A model generated the notes under the pieces. That model was not told where the DNA came from. It saw nothing but the letters and a program-made list of their open reading frames with translations, and did no database searches. The position numbers and the translations under genes were made by a program. Positions 48,234 through 60,817 of a stretch of DNA of 64,000 nucleotides are shown piece after piece. The DNA is from Artocarpus heterophyllus (Eukaryota; Streptophyta; Magnoliopsida; Rosales; Moraceae), in the NCBI GenBank assembly GCA_025403435.1, contig CM046350.1, forward strand, positions 24,677,661-24,741,660. Direction: 5' to 3'. Position 1 is the first letter of the stretch. Every line of letters begins with the position of its first letter.

Positions 48234-51200
48234 TCACAGGCTGCTATGTAAAGAACGTAGTTGAGACACTACTTCTCGTTGAACTTGTTCCCTTGCTATT
48301 TTGCCAATAGCTCTGAGTGGAAATGGTTTATTCCATACAATAAATTTCTTTGGTACCTTAAACCTGAAAAATATTAGAAAGGAAAACGTTCAAGGAATGA
48401 TTGAAAGCAATCATGAATATAGACATAAATGGTGCAGATTTTGAGAGCGAGAGCAATACCGGGCTAAATTCTTTTCTTTACAAAACTGTTGGAGAATCTC
48501 ATGGGATAAGAGCTGCTTTTGCTTTGCAGTTGAGTGCTCAAAACTTCTACTTGACCACTGCCAATCTCTCCTCAGTTGAATGCAAGCGACAACCATCTCT
48601 GTCAGGCGAGAATCCGGAATTCCCACAGTAACAACACCGACAACTCCAGGATGTTGTGAAAGAATTGCCTCCACCTAGACAACAGTAAATAAATTGTACT
48701 TGTAATATGCAAGAAAAGAATGAATGAACTTCAATACAGGTTTTAGTCCTTACCTCTTCGGGGTAAACATTCTCTCCTCCACTTTTGATCCGACCTTTTG
48801 CTCTTCCAATGAGCCACAGATTACCACGGTCATCAATGTAACCGATGTCACCAGTGTCAAGCCAATTCTGGTTTTTGGAGTGTGATGCACTTTTTAAGAG
48901 ATTTTGCTCCCAATATCCAAGCATTACATGCGAGCCTCGGGTTAAAATTCTCCCAACTTGAGAAGAGTCGTCAGAACAGATCTTTAATTCTACATGTGGA
49001 GCAGGCTTTCCAACACAAACACCTTGTGGTCGGTGAACAGAAATGGAATTTGTTTTGTCTACACTTGTTTTAAGTGTTGGATCATACAGGGTCTTGAACG
49101 TTAGCGAAGAGCACGCTTCTGTCATTCCTTTGCAAATTAGAAGGCAAGACAATAAATAATTAGTAAATTATTTCCTTCATATTTGATACAAGTATTGAAG
49201 AGTACAATGGGATAGGCTTACCATATGCTGAGAGAAGCTTAGCTCTTGGAAATAATTTTATAGCTTCTTTGGTTAGTTCAACTGATAGTCCTCCTCCTCC
49301 ATTTAGTATCTTCTTGACACTCTCTATCTGCTTCCAAGTTGTGTTTCCCCTGGCAGATTCCAAAACATATGCTCAGAAAAACTGTCAACAATGAAATTTA
49401 ATTGCCATCGTTAAGCTGTTCAATGCATGTTCTAAGAAAGTATAATACATAATATTGAAAGGAGTAAGTTCAGAGAATCAAATTGGATTCTTAATTGCTC
49501 ATGTGCCTCTATAGATACAAAATGTTGAATTAGCAGTTCATATTCTAACTGGCCACCAAGGAGTAAATCTATTCCTTTTTTTATCCCAAAACAAGGATAA
49601 AAAAACATAATCCTAAATTGGGCATAGAAAAGTGTAAATAATGCATAATTGATATGGTTTTATATTTTTATCCCAAAACATAATCCTATTCCTTTTTTTA
49701 AGAATAATGCTATATCTACTTTTGTCATAAATTTTAAGCTTTAAAATCGTAAGAAAAAGTTCCTTAAAAAAATGATAAGAAAAAGTAACTTTTAAAAAAT
49801 CAAAAATGACAATGTTGTAACTACAAAGTGAAAAAATCAACAAATTATGTCAAATTTAGCACCAAGTATAGCACATGCCAAATTTTGACATTTGTACAAA
49901 AACTTAGCATTTGGGTTGTAGATGTTCTCACTAGTTATTCTATTGCCAGCACGTTGGATTAAGGAGAAAAATTGCTCAAAGAGGTGAATTTTCTAAGCAA
50001 AATCTGTGATGAGAACCCTCCCCAAATGTCTATTCCTAACGATTTAAGATTTTACCTTGCAGTAGAAACCAAATCTGCGATCATTGCAGGAACAGTGATT
50101 AGAGAAGTGACACCATATTGGTGTGTGTTCTCAAGGGCTAATTTGGCACCAAACTTTGGAATCAAAACATGACAAGCTCCAATCAATAGCATGGAAATGG
50201 CTGAGGACAAACCACCAATATGGCACAATGGAGCTGTATGCAAATATACCTACAAATAACCAACCGGCAAACTTTCACTGACACAAGCTTGTCATATTGC
50301 AAACTGTAACAAATGCAGTTATTGATGTATAGCGAGTGAGAAAGATGTACGTCATCCTCATTGTAACCAACGATGGCAATCTTGGCCAGAGATTGTATGA
50401 TCAGAGCTGAATGGGTAATGGTGGCTCCCTTTGGCCTTCCTGTGGTTCCTACAAATCAAACTTATAGCCCGATAGTTACAGTTTGAACAAAGTTTCTTCC
50501 CGAAACTACATGTGACTTGGTCTTGAGGTTTGAGTAAGCAGGCGACTCTTATCTTTCAGAGACGACACAAGTTGGAAAAAAATGAGAGTCTTACTATAAG
50601 TTTGTTAACTAATTATTCATGATCCACGATTCAATTTGCGACAACTTTCACTCAATTGAAAAAATGGAAAACTCTAAACTTACAACGCTTTCCTTCCTTG
50701 AGCCTAGAACAGTGTTTAGCTTATGATAGAAATCCAATATCTCAGTTTCATTTGTAACAAGGACTTCTAACTCAGCACCACAAAATAGATTTTTCATCAA
50801 TACATGTAATAATTAAGCAAACCACTGTGTTTGTCACTTGACTAAATACTGATTAACTACTGAAAATCTAATTCGTAATAAAACGATATTATTACGTTCT
50901 GATTTCTTCCAAATACCAGGAACATCTGGAACTCAATCCCTGATTGACAGATTAGTGTGAGCTTATCCATTTAGTCACTACACTAGCTCAACATGCTTGA
51001 AAAAAATAACGACTCTATTCTGTCAAATGGTATCAATTTCAGTGTATCCTTGCTTCCTCCTATTCCGTTTTTTCAAGAGAAATCTGTAATGGATTTACCA
51101 TTGACAATAAATTATCACTTTACCTTAAGTTTGTTCCTTAGGCACCTTTAATTATATAAGGATTATAACATAAAGGAACATGATTAAGAAAAAAAAAAAA

Positions 51201-53291
51201 TATTATATATTATAGAAGGAAGAAAGCTTATACCTGAAGTGAAGCATATAAGAACGGCACCCTCAGGTGCCCATGAGTAATCCAATGAAAAATCATTCAG
51301 AGAATGCTTCTTAATGGTTTCAGTAGTTAATGCTGGGAAAACACAGAATATGAAACTACATTAGACCAGCAAGAAAATAAAATAAAATCTTCTTCTTTAT
51401 AACTCTAATTTCATGTAAATAGCCATGGGAAACGACATACATTTCCTTACGAAATCTGAGGCAGAGGAATCCAAGGAAACATGCCACCTCAGAAAACGTA
51501 AATCAAAATTTTGGAGCTTTGAAGACCACATGTTACAGCACTCATCTGTCACCAACATTACTGGCCTTACCATCTCCACAGCAAAAAGTGCCTCTTCAAA
51601 GCTCTACAAGAAATTAATGTATTTGAGACATTGACAGCAATGATTATTTATTTAGATTTGTTAAATATGACCCTGACAAAGGCCAATACATCAACCAGAA
51701 TAATTAAGTGCCAAAATTTGGCAATACCCTAAACTTGGTGCTAAATTTAACATCAAATATGACATATGTGTTTAGCACCAACAATGGCACTGATTAGAGA
51801 ATGGTTTTCCTACCAGAATGCTAAATTTTAATAATGTCACACTAATTTAGCACCACACTCGAGATGCTCTTACCCCTTTTTTGGGGAGAAAAAAAAAGAC
51901 TGTCCTGCAATTTAAATTTTTTTTTTTCTTTCCTGAGCACAAATAGTAATACTAAAAAAGAGCTTTTTTCCTCCGAGGAAAGAGAGAATGAACTTTCCTT
52001 CAAAAAAAAAAGAAAAGAAAAGAAAAGAAAATAACATCAACTTATATCGACTCACCCATCGATAATTCAGAGGAGCGACTATCCCTCCCACAAATGCTAT
52101 TGCAAGTAACCATTCCAAATACAAGTCACTGCGCCCAAAAACCAACAATTAACAAAATGCACGGCCATTATCACGTGTACACAAGGCATGGCCAAAAATT
52201 CTTCATTTCTAAAGAACACACAAAAATAATGTGTTATTTTTCAAATTGTAATATTAATATTAATCCAATTAACAACAACTAATACCCGTATATCGAACCC
52301 GCACATAAGAGTAGTGCAGAATGCTTGCCTCCACCACGACAGCTTCAATTTTATTTATTATAATTCCACTACAATTTTGATCAAGAGTCCCACATCGAAA
52401 AGAAACCAACATTTTTGACACAAGTCCTCTATATAAGGACTTGTTTCTTAATTCAACGTGGTTGTCTGCTATTAAAGCCGTTTATGGCTTTGAGTAATTT
52501 TCTTCAATCTGATTTGAGAGGTTGGATTCAAGTAAGAATGCCGTTTAAAATATTTAATGATAAAAAAGATAGCAATATTTGATGTTTTGAATTTTCATTT
52601 GAAAATAATTGTTTATGTTAGAAATTTAATAAAATATGATGTTATTTTTTTTATTTTTATTTTTTAGGTTATAAATGTGTTATAATTATGTTAAACAGTA
52701 ACGGATTATTTAATAATCGTGTTATGAGTGTGTAGTGTTTGTGTTTTAAGCACGTTTATTAATCACGTTCGTATTTCGTATTTAATGTAATCGTGTTCAC
52801 AAACACGACACATAACACGATTTGTCAGCCTTAACAACAACAAGCTTTTCAAATTAACAACTATTCATGAAATTAGAATTAAAAAAATAATAAAAATACT
52901 TCTTTATTAATAAAATAAAAATATAACTAAATCAAAATATAGTAATTACATAATTGACCTAACAACACATCACTGACAATTATCACGCGTACACAAGGCA
53001 TAGCCAAAAATTCTTCTTTTCTAAAGAACACACAAAAATAAAAAGAAAAAAAAAAAGAGTTTCAGAGAGTTGTTTTTCTTTCTGAAATTACCTGTTCAAG
53101 GCGGCGATGGCGACGACGTCACCGGAGCCAACGCCGAGGCCGAGCAGACCGTGAGCAAGGCATAACACACCATCTGCGAACTCTGGGCCAGTCCTTCGCC
53201 GGTTCCCGCCGACGATGACCGGAGAACTTCGCCGGAGAGTGGCTAGGCGGCTCAGGCAGCAGCAAATGTGGGGGTGGGAGTAATTAGGCAT
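48234..53291 (-). CDS. AAE14: 2-succinylbenzoate-CoA ligase (acyl-activating enzyme 14), 10 coding exons
   Basis: Exons (plus coordinates, 5' to 3'): 53291-53092, 52128-52056, 51603-51441, 51332-51234, 50448-50351, 50249-50056, 49349-49222, 49127-48754, 48674-48460, 48363-48234. They join in frame to 557 residues, close to the ~560 of Arabidopsis AAE14. The enzyme activates o-succinylbenzoate with ATP and CoA in phylloquinone (vitamin K1) synthesis. AMP-binding motifs are all present: TSGTTGRPKG (177-186), YGMTEA (318-323), TGD (410-412), GRAKGRIKSGGENVYPEE (426-443) and catalytic-type Lys536 in AIGKIA. The protein starts MPNYSHPHIC with no classical long transit peptide and ends SSL, a possible weak peroxisomal PTS1; the Arabidopsis enzyme is reported in plastids and peroxisomes. 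Introns carry transposon debris. Confidence 0.92.
49690..49945. mobile_element. possible MITE in AAE14 intron 6
   Basis: The ends AGAATAATGCTATATCTACTT and, reverse-complemented, AGAATAACTAGTGAGAACATC are weakly inverted. It shares AAATTTAGCACCAA-like text with an intron 2 block (51690-51880) that ends GAGATGCTCTTA. Confidence 0.3.
51690..51882. mobile_element. possible MITE in AAE14 intron 2
   Basis: Repeats of TTGGTGCTAAATTT and TTTAGCACCA lie in opposite orientations, and the right end reads GAGATGCTCTTAC. GAGCATCTC-type ends are common in plant MITEs, but the left end is not clear. Confidence 0.3.
52165..52229. repeat. 65-bp direct repeat, copy 1, AAE14 intron 1
   Basis: ATTATCACGTGTACACAAGG through AAAGAACACACAAAAATA. 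It matches 52978-53041 with few differences. Confidence 0.9.
52270..52360 (-). repeat. possible tRNA-derived (SINE-like) fragment in AAE14 intron 1
   Basis: On the minus strand GTGGTGGAGGCAAGC resembles an A box, and GGGTTCGATATACGG about 30 bases downstream resembles a B box (consensus GGTTCGANNCC). Neither is perfect, and no cloverleaf forms, so this is not a tRNA gene. Confidence 0.25.
52387..52437 (+). promoter_or_regulatory. snRNA-type promoter signature (USE + TATA) in AAE14 intron 1
   Basis: GTCCCACATCG at 52387-52397 matches the plant upstream sequence element RTCCCACATCG exactly. A TATATAAG box follows at 52430-52437 after 32 bases, the four-helical-turn spacing of RNA polymerase II-type plant snRNA genes (polymerase III types are about one turn closer). 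A start would lie near 52465. Downstream, AAAGCC/GGCTTT forms a hairpin, but I recognise no U1-U6 sequence. The same motif pair occurs in some plant repeats, so it may be a pseudogene or a transposon promoter. Confidence 0.5.
52640..52835. mobile_element. ACACG/CGTGT-rich transposon-like fragment in AAE14 intron 1
   Basis: Dense short inverted words (CGTGTT, AACACG, CACGTT) such as AATCGTGTTCACAAACACGA and CACATAACACGATTTG. Such clusters are seen near ends of plant hAT-like elements. No boundaries are defined. Confidence 0.3.
52978..53041. repeat. 65-bp direct repeat, copy 2, AAE14 intron 1
   Basis: Second copy of the repeat at 52165-52229. The pair encloses about 750 bp that holds the USE/TATA pair and the transposon-like fragment. 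Confidence 0.9.
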
Positions 53292-53759
53292 TCATGGAGA
53301 ACACAAATTTGGAAGTTCAGCCGAGAAGTATTGTATATGGGTTGCAACTTCCTAGTGGCGTACTGTAGCGGGAACTGAAGTGACATGAAGCTAACTGGCT
53401 TTCAAAAGTGAGGTGGGAATTCACTTCATAACGCGATTTATCCTACGCTATCTGGTTTGGTGGGCCCGTGGAAATGCGTTTTTTTTTCCTTTAGTGATGC
53501 TTAACATGCCATAGTATACACAGTCACGGTTATGACCGCTTGTTAAGTCTTGGTAAAATATATTGTGTAATTATTTATATTGATTTTTATTATTTTATTA
53601 ATAATAAAATTATAATTTTATAAGATTAAATAAAATTATTTTTTTATAAATAAGAAAAAAATTTCATGTGAGAATTAAAGTGCCTTTTATATTCAAAAAA
53701 AATAAAAGGGCTTTAGCAAATGAAGATCTTATAGAATTCTCTTATTCTAATACTCTAAT
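53292..53759. other. AAE14 upstream region
   Basis: Contains the presumed AAE14 promoter. No unambiguous TATA box is visible. Beyond about 53480 it becomes AT-rich intergenic DNA. Confidence 0.4.
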
Positions 53760-53917
53760 AGGGTGTACAGGATAGCAGTTGTAAATAAAAATATTGTTTT
53801 AAAAACTGTAGCATGTGAGAGCTTTTATGTTATAGTATTTTTTTTATTTTTTTGCTATAATTGTTGGGAGGTTTATACCGTTTGTTAGTTCTAACCAAAA
53901 CATCAAACAACCCTTAA
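53760..53917. mobile_element. hAT-like MITE (M5)
   Basis: The ends TAGGGTGTACAGGATAGC and, reverse-complemented, TTAAGGGTTGTTTGATG are diverged inverted repeats. The internal GTAGCATGTGAGAGCTTTTA is the family phrase. Confidence 0.55.
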
Positions 53918-54448
53918 ATCGTAACAAAATGGTTGAAACACTTGGAACAAAAAGAAAAGAACGTAGTCTATACTTTCATCAACTAACATCCATGGAATCC
54001 AACATTTGAGTATAATCTATTAATAAAAGTTTTCTCATAGTACGGGAATACTCTTATCAATTGTAAAAATGTGCCCTTCCATAGAACTTTTAAATTTTTA
54101 GGGTTAATCACTATATGAATTTTGATTAAATATTGCAAAGTTCCTTCAAATCAACGTATGATGTTAGAATTTAGAAACTTGATATGGTTTTAAGCAAGTG
54201 ATATGACATCTTCAATCACTATTTGAGTTGCCAAATTCTTTCATCAAGCAAGTACGGGCTTGTTCTATGTAAACTTTAAAAGTCACCGTTAAATTAAGTG
54301 TACTTTAAGATACTTAGTTAAATTTAAAAATTAATTTATCAAAACTAAAAGTTTTAAGGAAAATTTTGTTAATTGTGAAAAGTTTATGAAGATGTACCGA
54401 GGATCTATACAACATAATGATAAGAAACAAAAAACGTGTTCGTCTAAG
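53918..54448. other. AT-rich intergenic DNA
   Basis: Nothing recognised. Confidence 0.5.
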
Positions 54449-54611
54449 AGGGTGTTTGCAGTGGTTCCCACCACTCAGTTCTCACAACAAACTTAGTTAT
54501 AAACAGTATAAAACTTTCACATGCTATAATAACAATAAAAAAAAGTGCTACAGTATAAAACTCTTACATGCTATAACAAAAGTGGTTTCCACCACCCTTT
54601 CAAACACCCTA
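54449..54611. mobile_element. hAT-like MITE (M6), best preserved
   Basis: About 163 bp with inverted ends AGGGTGTTTG ... CAAACACCCT, followed inwards by GTGGTTCCCACCACTC and its inverted counterpart GGTTTCCACCACCC. Two internal CACATGCTATAATA / TACATGCTATAACA phrases are present. Confidence 0.8.
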
Positions 54612-54647
54612 TAAGTAGATGGATAGCAAATGTCTCTCGTTACACTT

Positions 54648-54760
54648 TGAATGATGCTTTTCATTGTTTCATTTAAAAAAAATTTTATGCGTTTTATTTA
54701 ATGGATAGATTGAAAACATATAAATGCTTTTATTTTTATTATTTAAATATTTCTTACAGT
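54648..54760. repeat. 113-bp direct repeat, copy 1
   Basis: TGAATGATGCTTTTCATTG through ATTTCTTACAGT. A near-identical copy in the same orientation lies at 60818-60931, enclosing the MULE pseudogene. Confidence 0.9.
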
Positions 54761-56300
54761 AATCTCTTATTATTTTATTTTGGATAGTTTATGAAACTTA
54801 AAATATTCTTTCTTAGTAAAATATTCTTTCTTAGTATTTTTTATTTTTTATTTTTCTCAAGGATTAATCCGAATGCATTACGAGGGAACTTCTACTACGT
54901 AATGTTGTGGTTTAACTTCTCCTCATATCTTTTCAAATAAATATATTTTTAATAAATTATGTCATTTGTTGACGGCGTAAATAAGGAAGATTTTGATGAA
55001 AGGGCCAAAAAAAATTTCTAATCGGGTAAATGGTCTTTTTTTTTTTAACCAAAAAACACGCTTTTTTATGTAGGTAAATTGTCATAGTTTTTAAAAAAAT
55101 AATAAGAAAAATGATTGTAGCAGGATAAGGAACCTCAACATGATGAACAAAAAAAAAAAAAACTGAAACCATTTTGATGTCTAAAAAGCCTTTTTTTATG
55201 CCAAAAACTGTCCAAAAAAATTTGGACCATTTACCCAAGAAATTTTTCCCATAAGGTCATTTTTAAAAATCCCTCCGTAAATCATCTAATAAGAAAAATT
55301 AGATTCTTATCTCACTACGGTAGATTTCCCACGATGAATAATAAATAAATTCTAGGAAAGTTAAAAATGCAAAGAATTTTAGAGTTGTACATCTTCCACG
55401 GAAGCTTGTGTCACTAGGGCTTTTCTAAAAAGAAGAGTCGGTTGTGTGTAAGTACGCACGGTCATAAGTAATAGAGTATAAGTCGAGTATCATTTTCTTC
55501 AAGAATTGAATTACTAAAATTTTATTATTTATTGCGGTTTAAACACTCCTAACTTTATCTAGACAATATTGAGTTTTGATGGCAAATTTAATTAAAAACA
55601 AGAAATTAAAATAAACTAAAATTAGATTAAGGAAACTAAAAACAATGAAGGAAGTAAACTTGATTAAATGATGATGGAATAGGTCTAGAGAAACTATTTC
55701 TCCAAATTTCGATTGCGAATGGTAATTGCCTAGACTAATGAAAAATAAATTTCCCCAAATTATTGGCATAGAACTCTCATGTATCCTAATTTTTCTTCTT
55801 CCAAGTACTCAATTGAAAATCACCCAAATTATTTAATTTCAATATTCATATTTAAAATCAAATATTGAGGTTTATTAAGCAAGTTCTATACTTAGCCGCA
55901 AAGGAAACCATAAGTCTCCCAACTCTATAATTTTCTAGGTTGTATTTCCTAAACCCATTTTTAAAACCCCAAGTACTAATCCTAATTACAAAATCAACCA
56001 ATTGGTAGCCAATCAATTGGAGGCATTAAACTCAAGGAAAACAAATAATTGGTAATTGGAAATTAACTTGTATTAATAAAAGGCAATAAACCAAAACACA
56101 CTATCAACTTGCATGGCCGTGCCAACGTACTGTCCCTCTATATGGGGGTGTGGATCTTGCTGTACTAAGGCACAAATTTGAGTTGATTCAAGCTCCAAAA
56201 ATGCTCTTCTTAACATATTGAAATAAATAATAAAATTAAATTAAATTAAAATAAAACTAAATTTAATAAAAACAGAACTAAATAAAAATAAATTAAATTA
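54761..56300. other. AT-rich intergenic DNA
   Basis: No gene or RNA recognised. The short frames are low-complexity. Confidence 0.5.
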
Positions 56301-57600
56301 AAGTAAAATAAGGGAAAAATTTTATGTTAGTACCTTGTATTATATCGAAATATGAGTTTGATATTCTCTGTTTTGAAAATTTTTTTATTGGTATCTGACC
56401 TTTTAGAAATTCCTTTTTTTACCTGGATGTCTTTTTTTCTAGACACAAACAAAAACAAAAATACCCTTATTATAAAATACAATATATTTACCTAAAATTT
56501 TTAATTAAAAAAATATTTTTAAAACTGTTATTCCTGCAACCAAACATCCGGATGCCCAACAAACTCCGGCGTTTCATCGGAGAAGGATTGGTAATATGAA
56601 GAGACGTGAGAGGCTCATTCATTGGGTGATAAAGTCTGAAACAGAGTTGGGGGTTTCTTGTTCTCTCTTTTTTCTTCTCCCAAAAAAAAAAAAAAAAAAA
56701 AAAAAACCCTAGAAAATCTGTTGTATGAGAAAATGACTAGATGAAATAGCAAAACGTTGATCACCTTTCCACCAATTTCGGAAAATCTCAGATAGAAGAA
56801 GGCATTTTCGCAAAAAAATCTTAACATATTTTGAGGCAAGATGTATACAAGAAGCAATTCTATTGTTTCTTTGTTGTTCTAAGGTTATTAATAATTCTTA
56901 AAACTTTTAAACTCTGAAATCTCAAAGAAAAAGTCTGGCTTGTTTTTGGTTCATGCATGTTCTGGGTTTGTTTATTTCTTTCATTTTTTTTGGTTTTCAT
57001 AAAGATACAATTTTTATGGTCTATAACAGTAATAAAGCATAATATTCATGGTTATTTTGATGAAAATTATATGTTGTTGTCGAATAATTACCATTTCAAG
57101 TTTTAGGGTTTTGTAATGGAATTTTCATGATTTTGTTTCCCATCTGTGTTTTAAGTATTTTATTTTCATTTTAGAAGTATGATTTGAATGAAGAACAATG
57201 TCGTTTTTCAAAAGAATTATGCTCTGTTTTCTGTATTTTTTTGGACATTTATAGGTTTTTGCTTTTATATTCTGTTCAATTTAGTGTTAGTGTAAAAATG
57301 AGGTTCATTTTTTCAATTTAGGGATTATGGTTGGACATAAGAGCGGCTACGTCAACATAGGTTGATGCTCTATTTTGAACTTTTTTTCTTTTTTCATCAG
57401 TTGTTATTTTGGTGCTTGTATTAATAACATGATTTTGTCAAGTTTTATGTATGTCGCTTAACATGTGTTCATATGTCTGTAGTTTATGGTGATGATTTTA
57501 GTCCTTTAAATAGTCTGTAGATAAGGACTACTATAGTTATATTATATTACGTCGTGGAATACACAATGAGATTATTGGCTTTAATTTTGAAGAGGAAGAA
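56301..57600 (+). other. likely 5' non-coding part of the MULE
   Basis: A segment with a poly-A/CT tract (56660-56705) and slightly GC-richer text at 56530-56640 precedes the transposase. The element's terminal inverted repeat was not located, so membership is inferred from position. Confidence 0.3.
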
Positions 57601-60230
57601 GTGAAGTTGGAAATAAAAGCATTAGTTAAGGGTCACGAGGAACCTGTTTTGGTAAATGGCGATTGAAGTATGATGAGAATGTCTAGTCTAAACATAGATC
57701 GTACTGATTCAATACATTTGCATGGTAAGTTCGAAAAAGTTGTTACTTTGAAGCCCTGATCGATGAAAAAAGCAGGACAAGATCTAGTTAATTTGGATGT
57801 CGGGAGTGGTGATGATGTGGATCATGGGAATGGGGATGGGGATGATAGGGACCTCTCATCACTAATAGACGACGATGATCCAGCTTGGAGGCGAAATGAG
57901 GATGATGACTCTACGTCAACCGAGAGTTTTGAACCCTATGTTCAACTAGTGAGTGATGAAGATGATGATTTGTATGTTTGGCATGGTAAGGAGGATGACA
58001 TTTTAGGAGCATGTAAGTGGGAAGAAAAAGAAGGTGAAAATGAGAAAAACCCAAATAGCAAACTTCCAAGAGTTAAAACTAAGACAAAACAAGGAGAAAA
58101 TCTGTTCATGTTTATTGGGCAAATATTCAAAGATCATAAGGAGTATAGATAGATCATCATTGATTACTCCATTCAAGAGCGTTTTCTAGCTCGGCAGATT
58201 GAGGCTACAAAAATAAGAATGACATATGGATGTGCTGGAGATGGCTGCCAGTGGACGATACATTGTTCACCATGTCTCTTTATGGTGAAGACATCTAAAG
58301 AAGGGCATAATTATCAAGTTGTTTGAAGTAATAAAAAGGCATCATCGGGTTGGATTGCAAGGAAGTTGGCAAATGAATTTAAAGCCATGCCTGACATGAC
58401 AGTGGAGTCTACGAGGAAGATCTTGAAAGACAAGTTTAATATTGATGTTCAAGATCAAAAACTTTGGAGGGCAAGGCAATTAGCTATAGGCAATGAGGCA
58501 GAATTATAAGCATCTGAATTCCGTGTTATAAGGTACTATTGTATGATGGTCCTTTCTATAAATCCTGGAAGTACTACTATTGTAAAGACCAATGTTATTG
58601 GTAACGCCAAAGAAAGCGAATCAATTTCACTGGAGCAACTAGAAATACCAACACCACCTTCTCTTTTTAAAAGGATTGTTTGCTTGTTTTGAGGCTTCCA
58701 AAATTGGGTTTTTAGATCGTTATAGGCCATTCATCGGTTTTGATGGATGTCATCTCAAGGGTGTACATGGTGGCATCTTATTGTGTGCAATATCAATTGT
58801 TGCAAATAAGAATTTTTTCCCATTGGCCCATGCAATAGTCGATAAGGAGAATTTGGATAATTGGTCTTCGTTTTTGACTTTGCTTAAAAATGCCATTGGG
58901 AGGGATGTTGATTTAAAACCTTGAGCTTGCATGTTCGATAAGCAAAAGGTATATTATTATTGTTAAACTCATTGTTGGTATATAAGTTAAGTTACATATT
59001 GTCATAATGTTATCACTAATCAAGGTATTAATTTGTTGTTTCAATGCAAAGGTTAGTCAAACCAATTTGCAACATTTTGCCCGAAAACTGCTCTCATTAG
59101 ACTTATTCTTATCATGTTTGGAATAATCCAAAAGAGATAAGTTGGAGGATTAGGTATTGAAGACAAGTTCTGGGAGGCTTCTAAGGCTAGAACTATGCAA
59201 CAATTGTGAATCAGCCATGCAATCTATAAAGGATGTGAACAAGGAAGCATATGATTGGTTGTCGAAAGAGGACACGAAGAATTGGGCACTCCACGCCATG
59301 GACTCGAGAGTGAAGACAAAGCATGTAACTAACAACTTTACAGAAAGCTTTAATGCTTGGGTAGACAAGCAAAGGTACGTGCCTCCTCTCTCACTGTTAG
59401 ACGGCAATAGACAGAAGTTGATGAGTACTTTTTACACTCGTGGAACTATTGCCAATCGATGGGAAAAGGCTTGACCTCAAGAGTGAACAGGAAAATTATC
59501 GACATGCTGCCATTAGCAAGAGGTGCTATGGCTAGGAGGTGTTGGGAGTATGAGTTTAAAGTGGATTTCTCAAGGAACTTTGTTGGAGTGTGACTGGATA
59601 CATAGCATTATTACTGTGAAATTTGGGAACTAATTGGCATGCCTTGTGTACATGCATTGGCTTGTATAAACACCATTCGAGCTCTAGTCGAAAATTATGT
59701 TCATCCATATTTTCACACTAAAACATTAGGGGTACAAAGGAATTCTTCACCCGATACTATCACAAAACCAATGGCCTTCACATCTTAACAACGATTTGAT
59801 TCAGCCACTAGTTAAGAAGAGACTTCCTGGTAGACCAAGGAACCATAAGAAGAGAGGGAAAGATGACGCTCCACCAATCACTACCAAATCGAGCACTACT
59901 AAGTGTTCCAAATGTGAAGAATTTGGACACAACTCCCGGACTTGTCAAAGACCTCCGACGAAACGGCAAACGAAAAAAAGAAGACTTCATAAGCTGGGCG
60001 TTGAACAGTCCAAGAAGAGGTTTAAATATATGATTTTTAAACTAAAATACTTTTTGCTGCTAGTTATTTAATATTTTGGAGAATTCTGCTTGTTTAATTT
60101 TTTTTTTTTATGTTGTTTTACTTATGCTTAATAGCAATGTGGGAGCAGCGTGGAATCTGAAAGGGCAAGGAAGAGAAGCACAATCCATGCTGAGAATTCT
60201 AGTGTGGAAGACATGCTACAGTCATAAGTA
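57601..60230 (+). pseudogene. MuDR-type Mutator-like (MULE) transposase pseudogene
   Basis: Fragments in order: an Asp/Glu-rich N-terminal region (57763-58152); a MuDR zinc-binding region TYGCAGDGCQWTIHCSP (about 58220-58280); and the transposase core with RYRPFIGFDGCHLKG (catalytic Asp), LLCAISIVANKNFFPLAHAI and DNWSSFL (58700-58900). Next come TNNFTESFNAWVDKQR (59330-59375) and a SWIM-like CEIWELIGMPCVHALACI (59610-59665). The C-terminal zinc knuckle CSKCEEFGHNSRTC is at 59901-59945. A probable intron lies at about 58949-59051. In-frame stops (58150, 58324, 58507, 58922, 59472) and shifts make it non-functional. MuDR transposases mobilise elements with long inverted repeats, such as elements A-C here, but no direct link is shown. 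Confidence 0.88.
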
Positions 60231-60817
60231 ACACAATCTTAGGTAGTCGAAAACATTCAATAGGCTGAACATGGACTGCACTCCAATCTTAGGCTGTCAA
60301 CTATGGAACTACTTTGGAACCTATTCGTAGTTGATGAACTATGGACTATTTCTAGTTCTTTTTTTGGGAGATTTCATATGTTCACTTTTTTATAGTAGTG
60401 TAATGTCAACTTATTGTACCTGTGGATTATGACTACTTGTTTTGTAATAGTGGATCATATGATCAGATTATGACTACTTGTTTTAGAATTGAATTTCTGC
60501 TTTAAAGTACAATGTTTTTTGTATGAGATGCAGCCAAGATATTGCACTAAAAACGTATACAAATCAATGGTTTGTATAATAGAAATGCCACATAAATTGC
60601 ACAAAATATGCAGCCATGACAAAAATTACACAACCAAGTTCAAATGACTATTAATTTGCTGAGTTTAAAATGTAATAGTGAAAATCAATAAACGCCTATT
60701 ACACACTAATATGCTGACAAAATAATAATAAAAAAAAGACATATACTGAAACCATTTACTAAATCACTTAACAACAACTTAAATAAAAAGGAGAACATAT
60801 ACATGCTTTTCGTTGTT
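60231..60817. other. downstream of MULE, AT-rich
   Basis: No gene recognised; presumably the element's 3' non-coding part followed by intergenic DNA. Confidence 0.4.
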
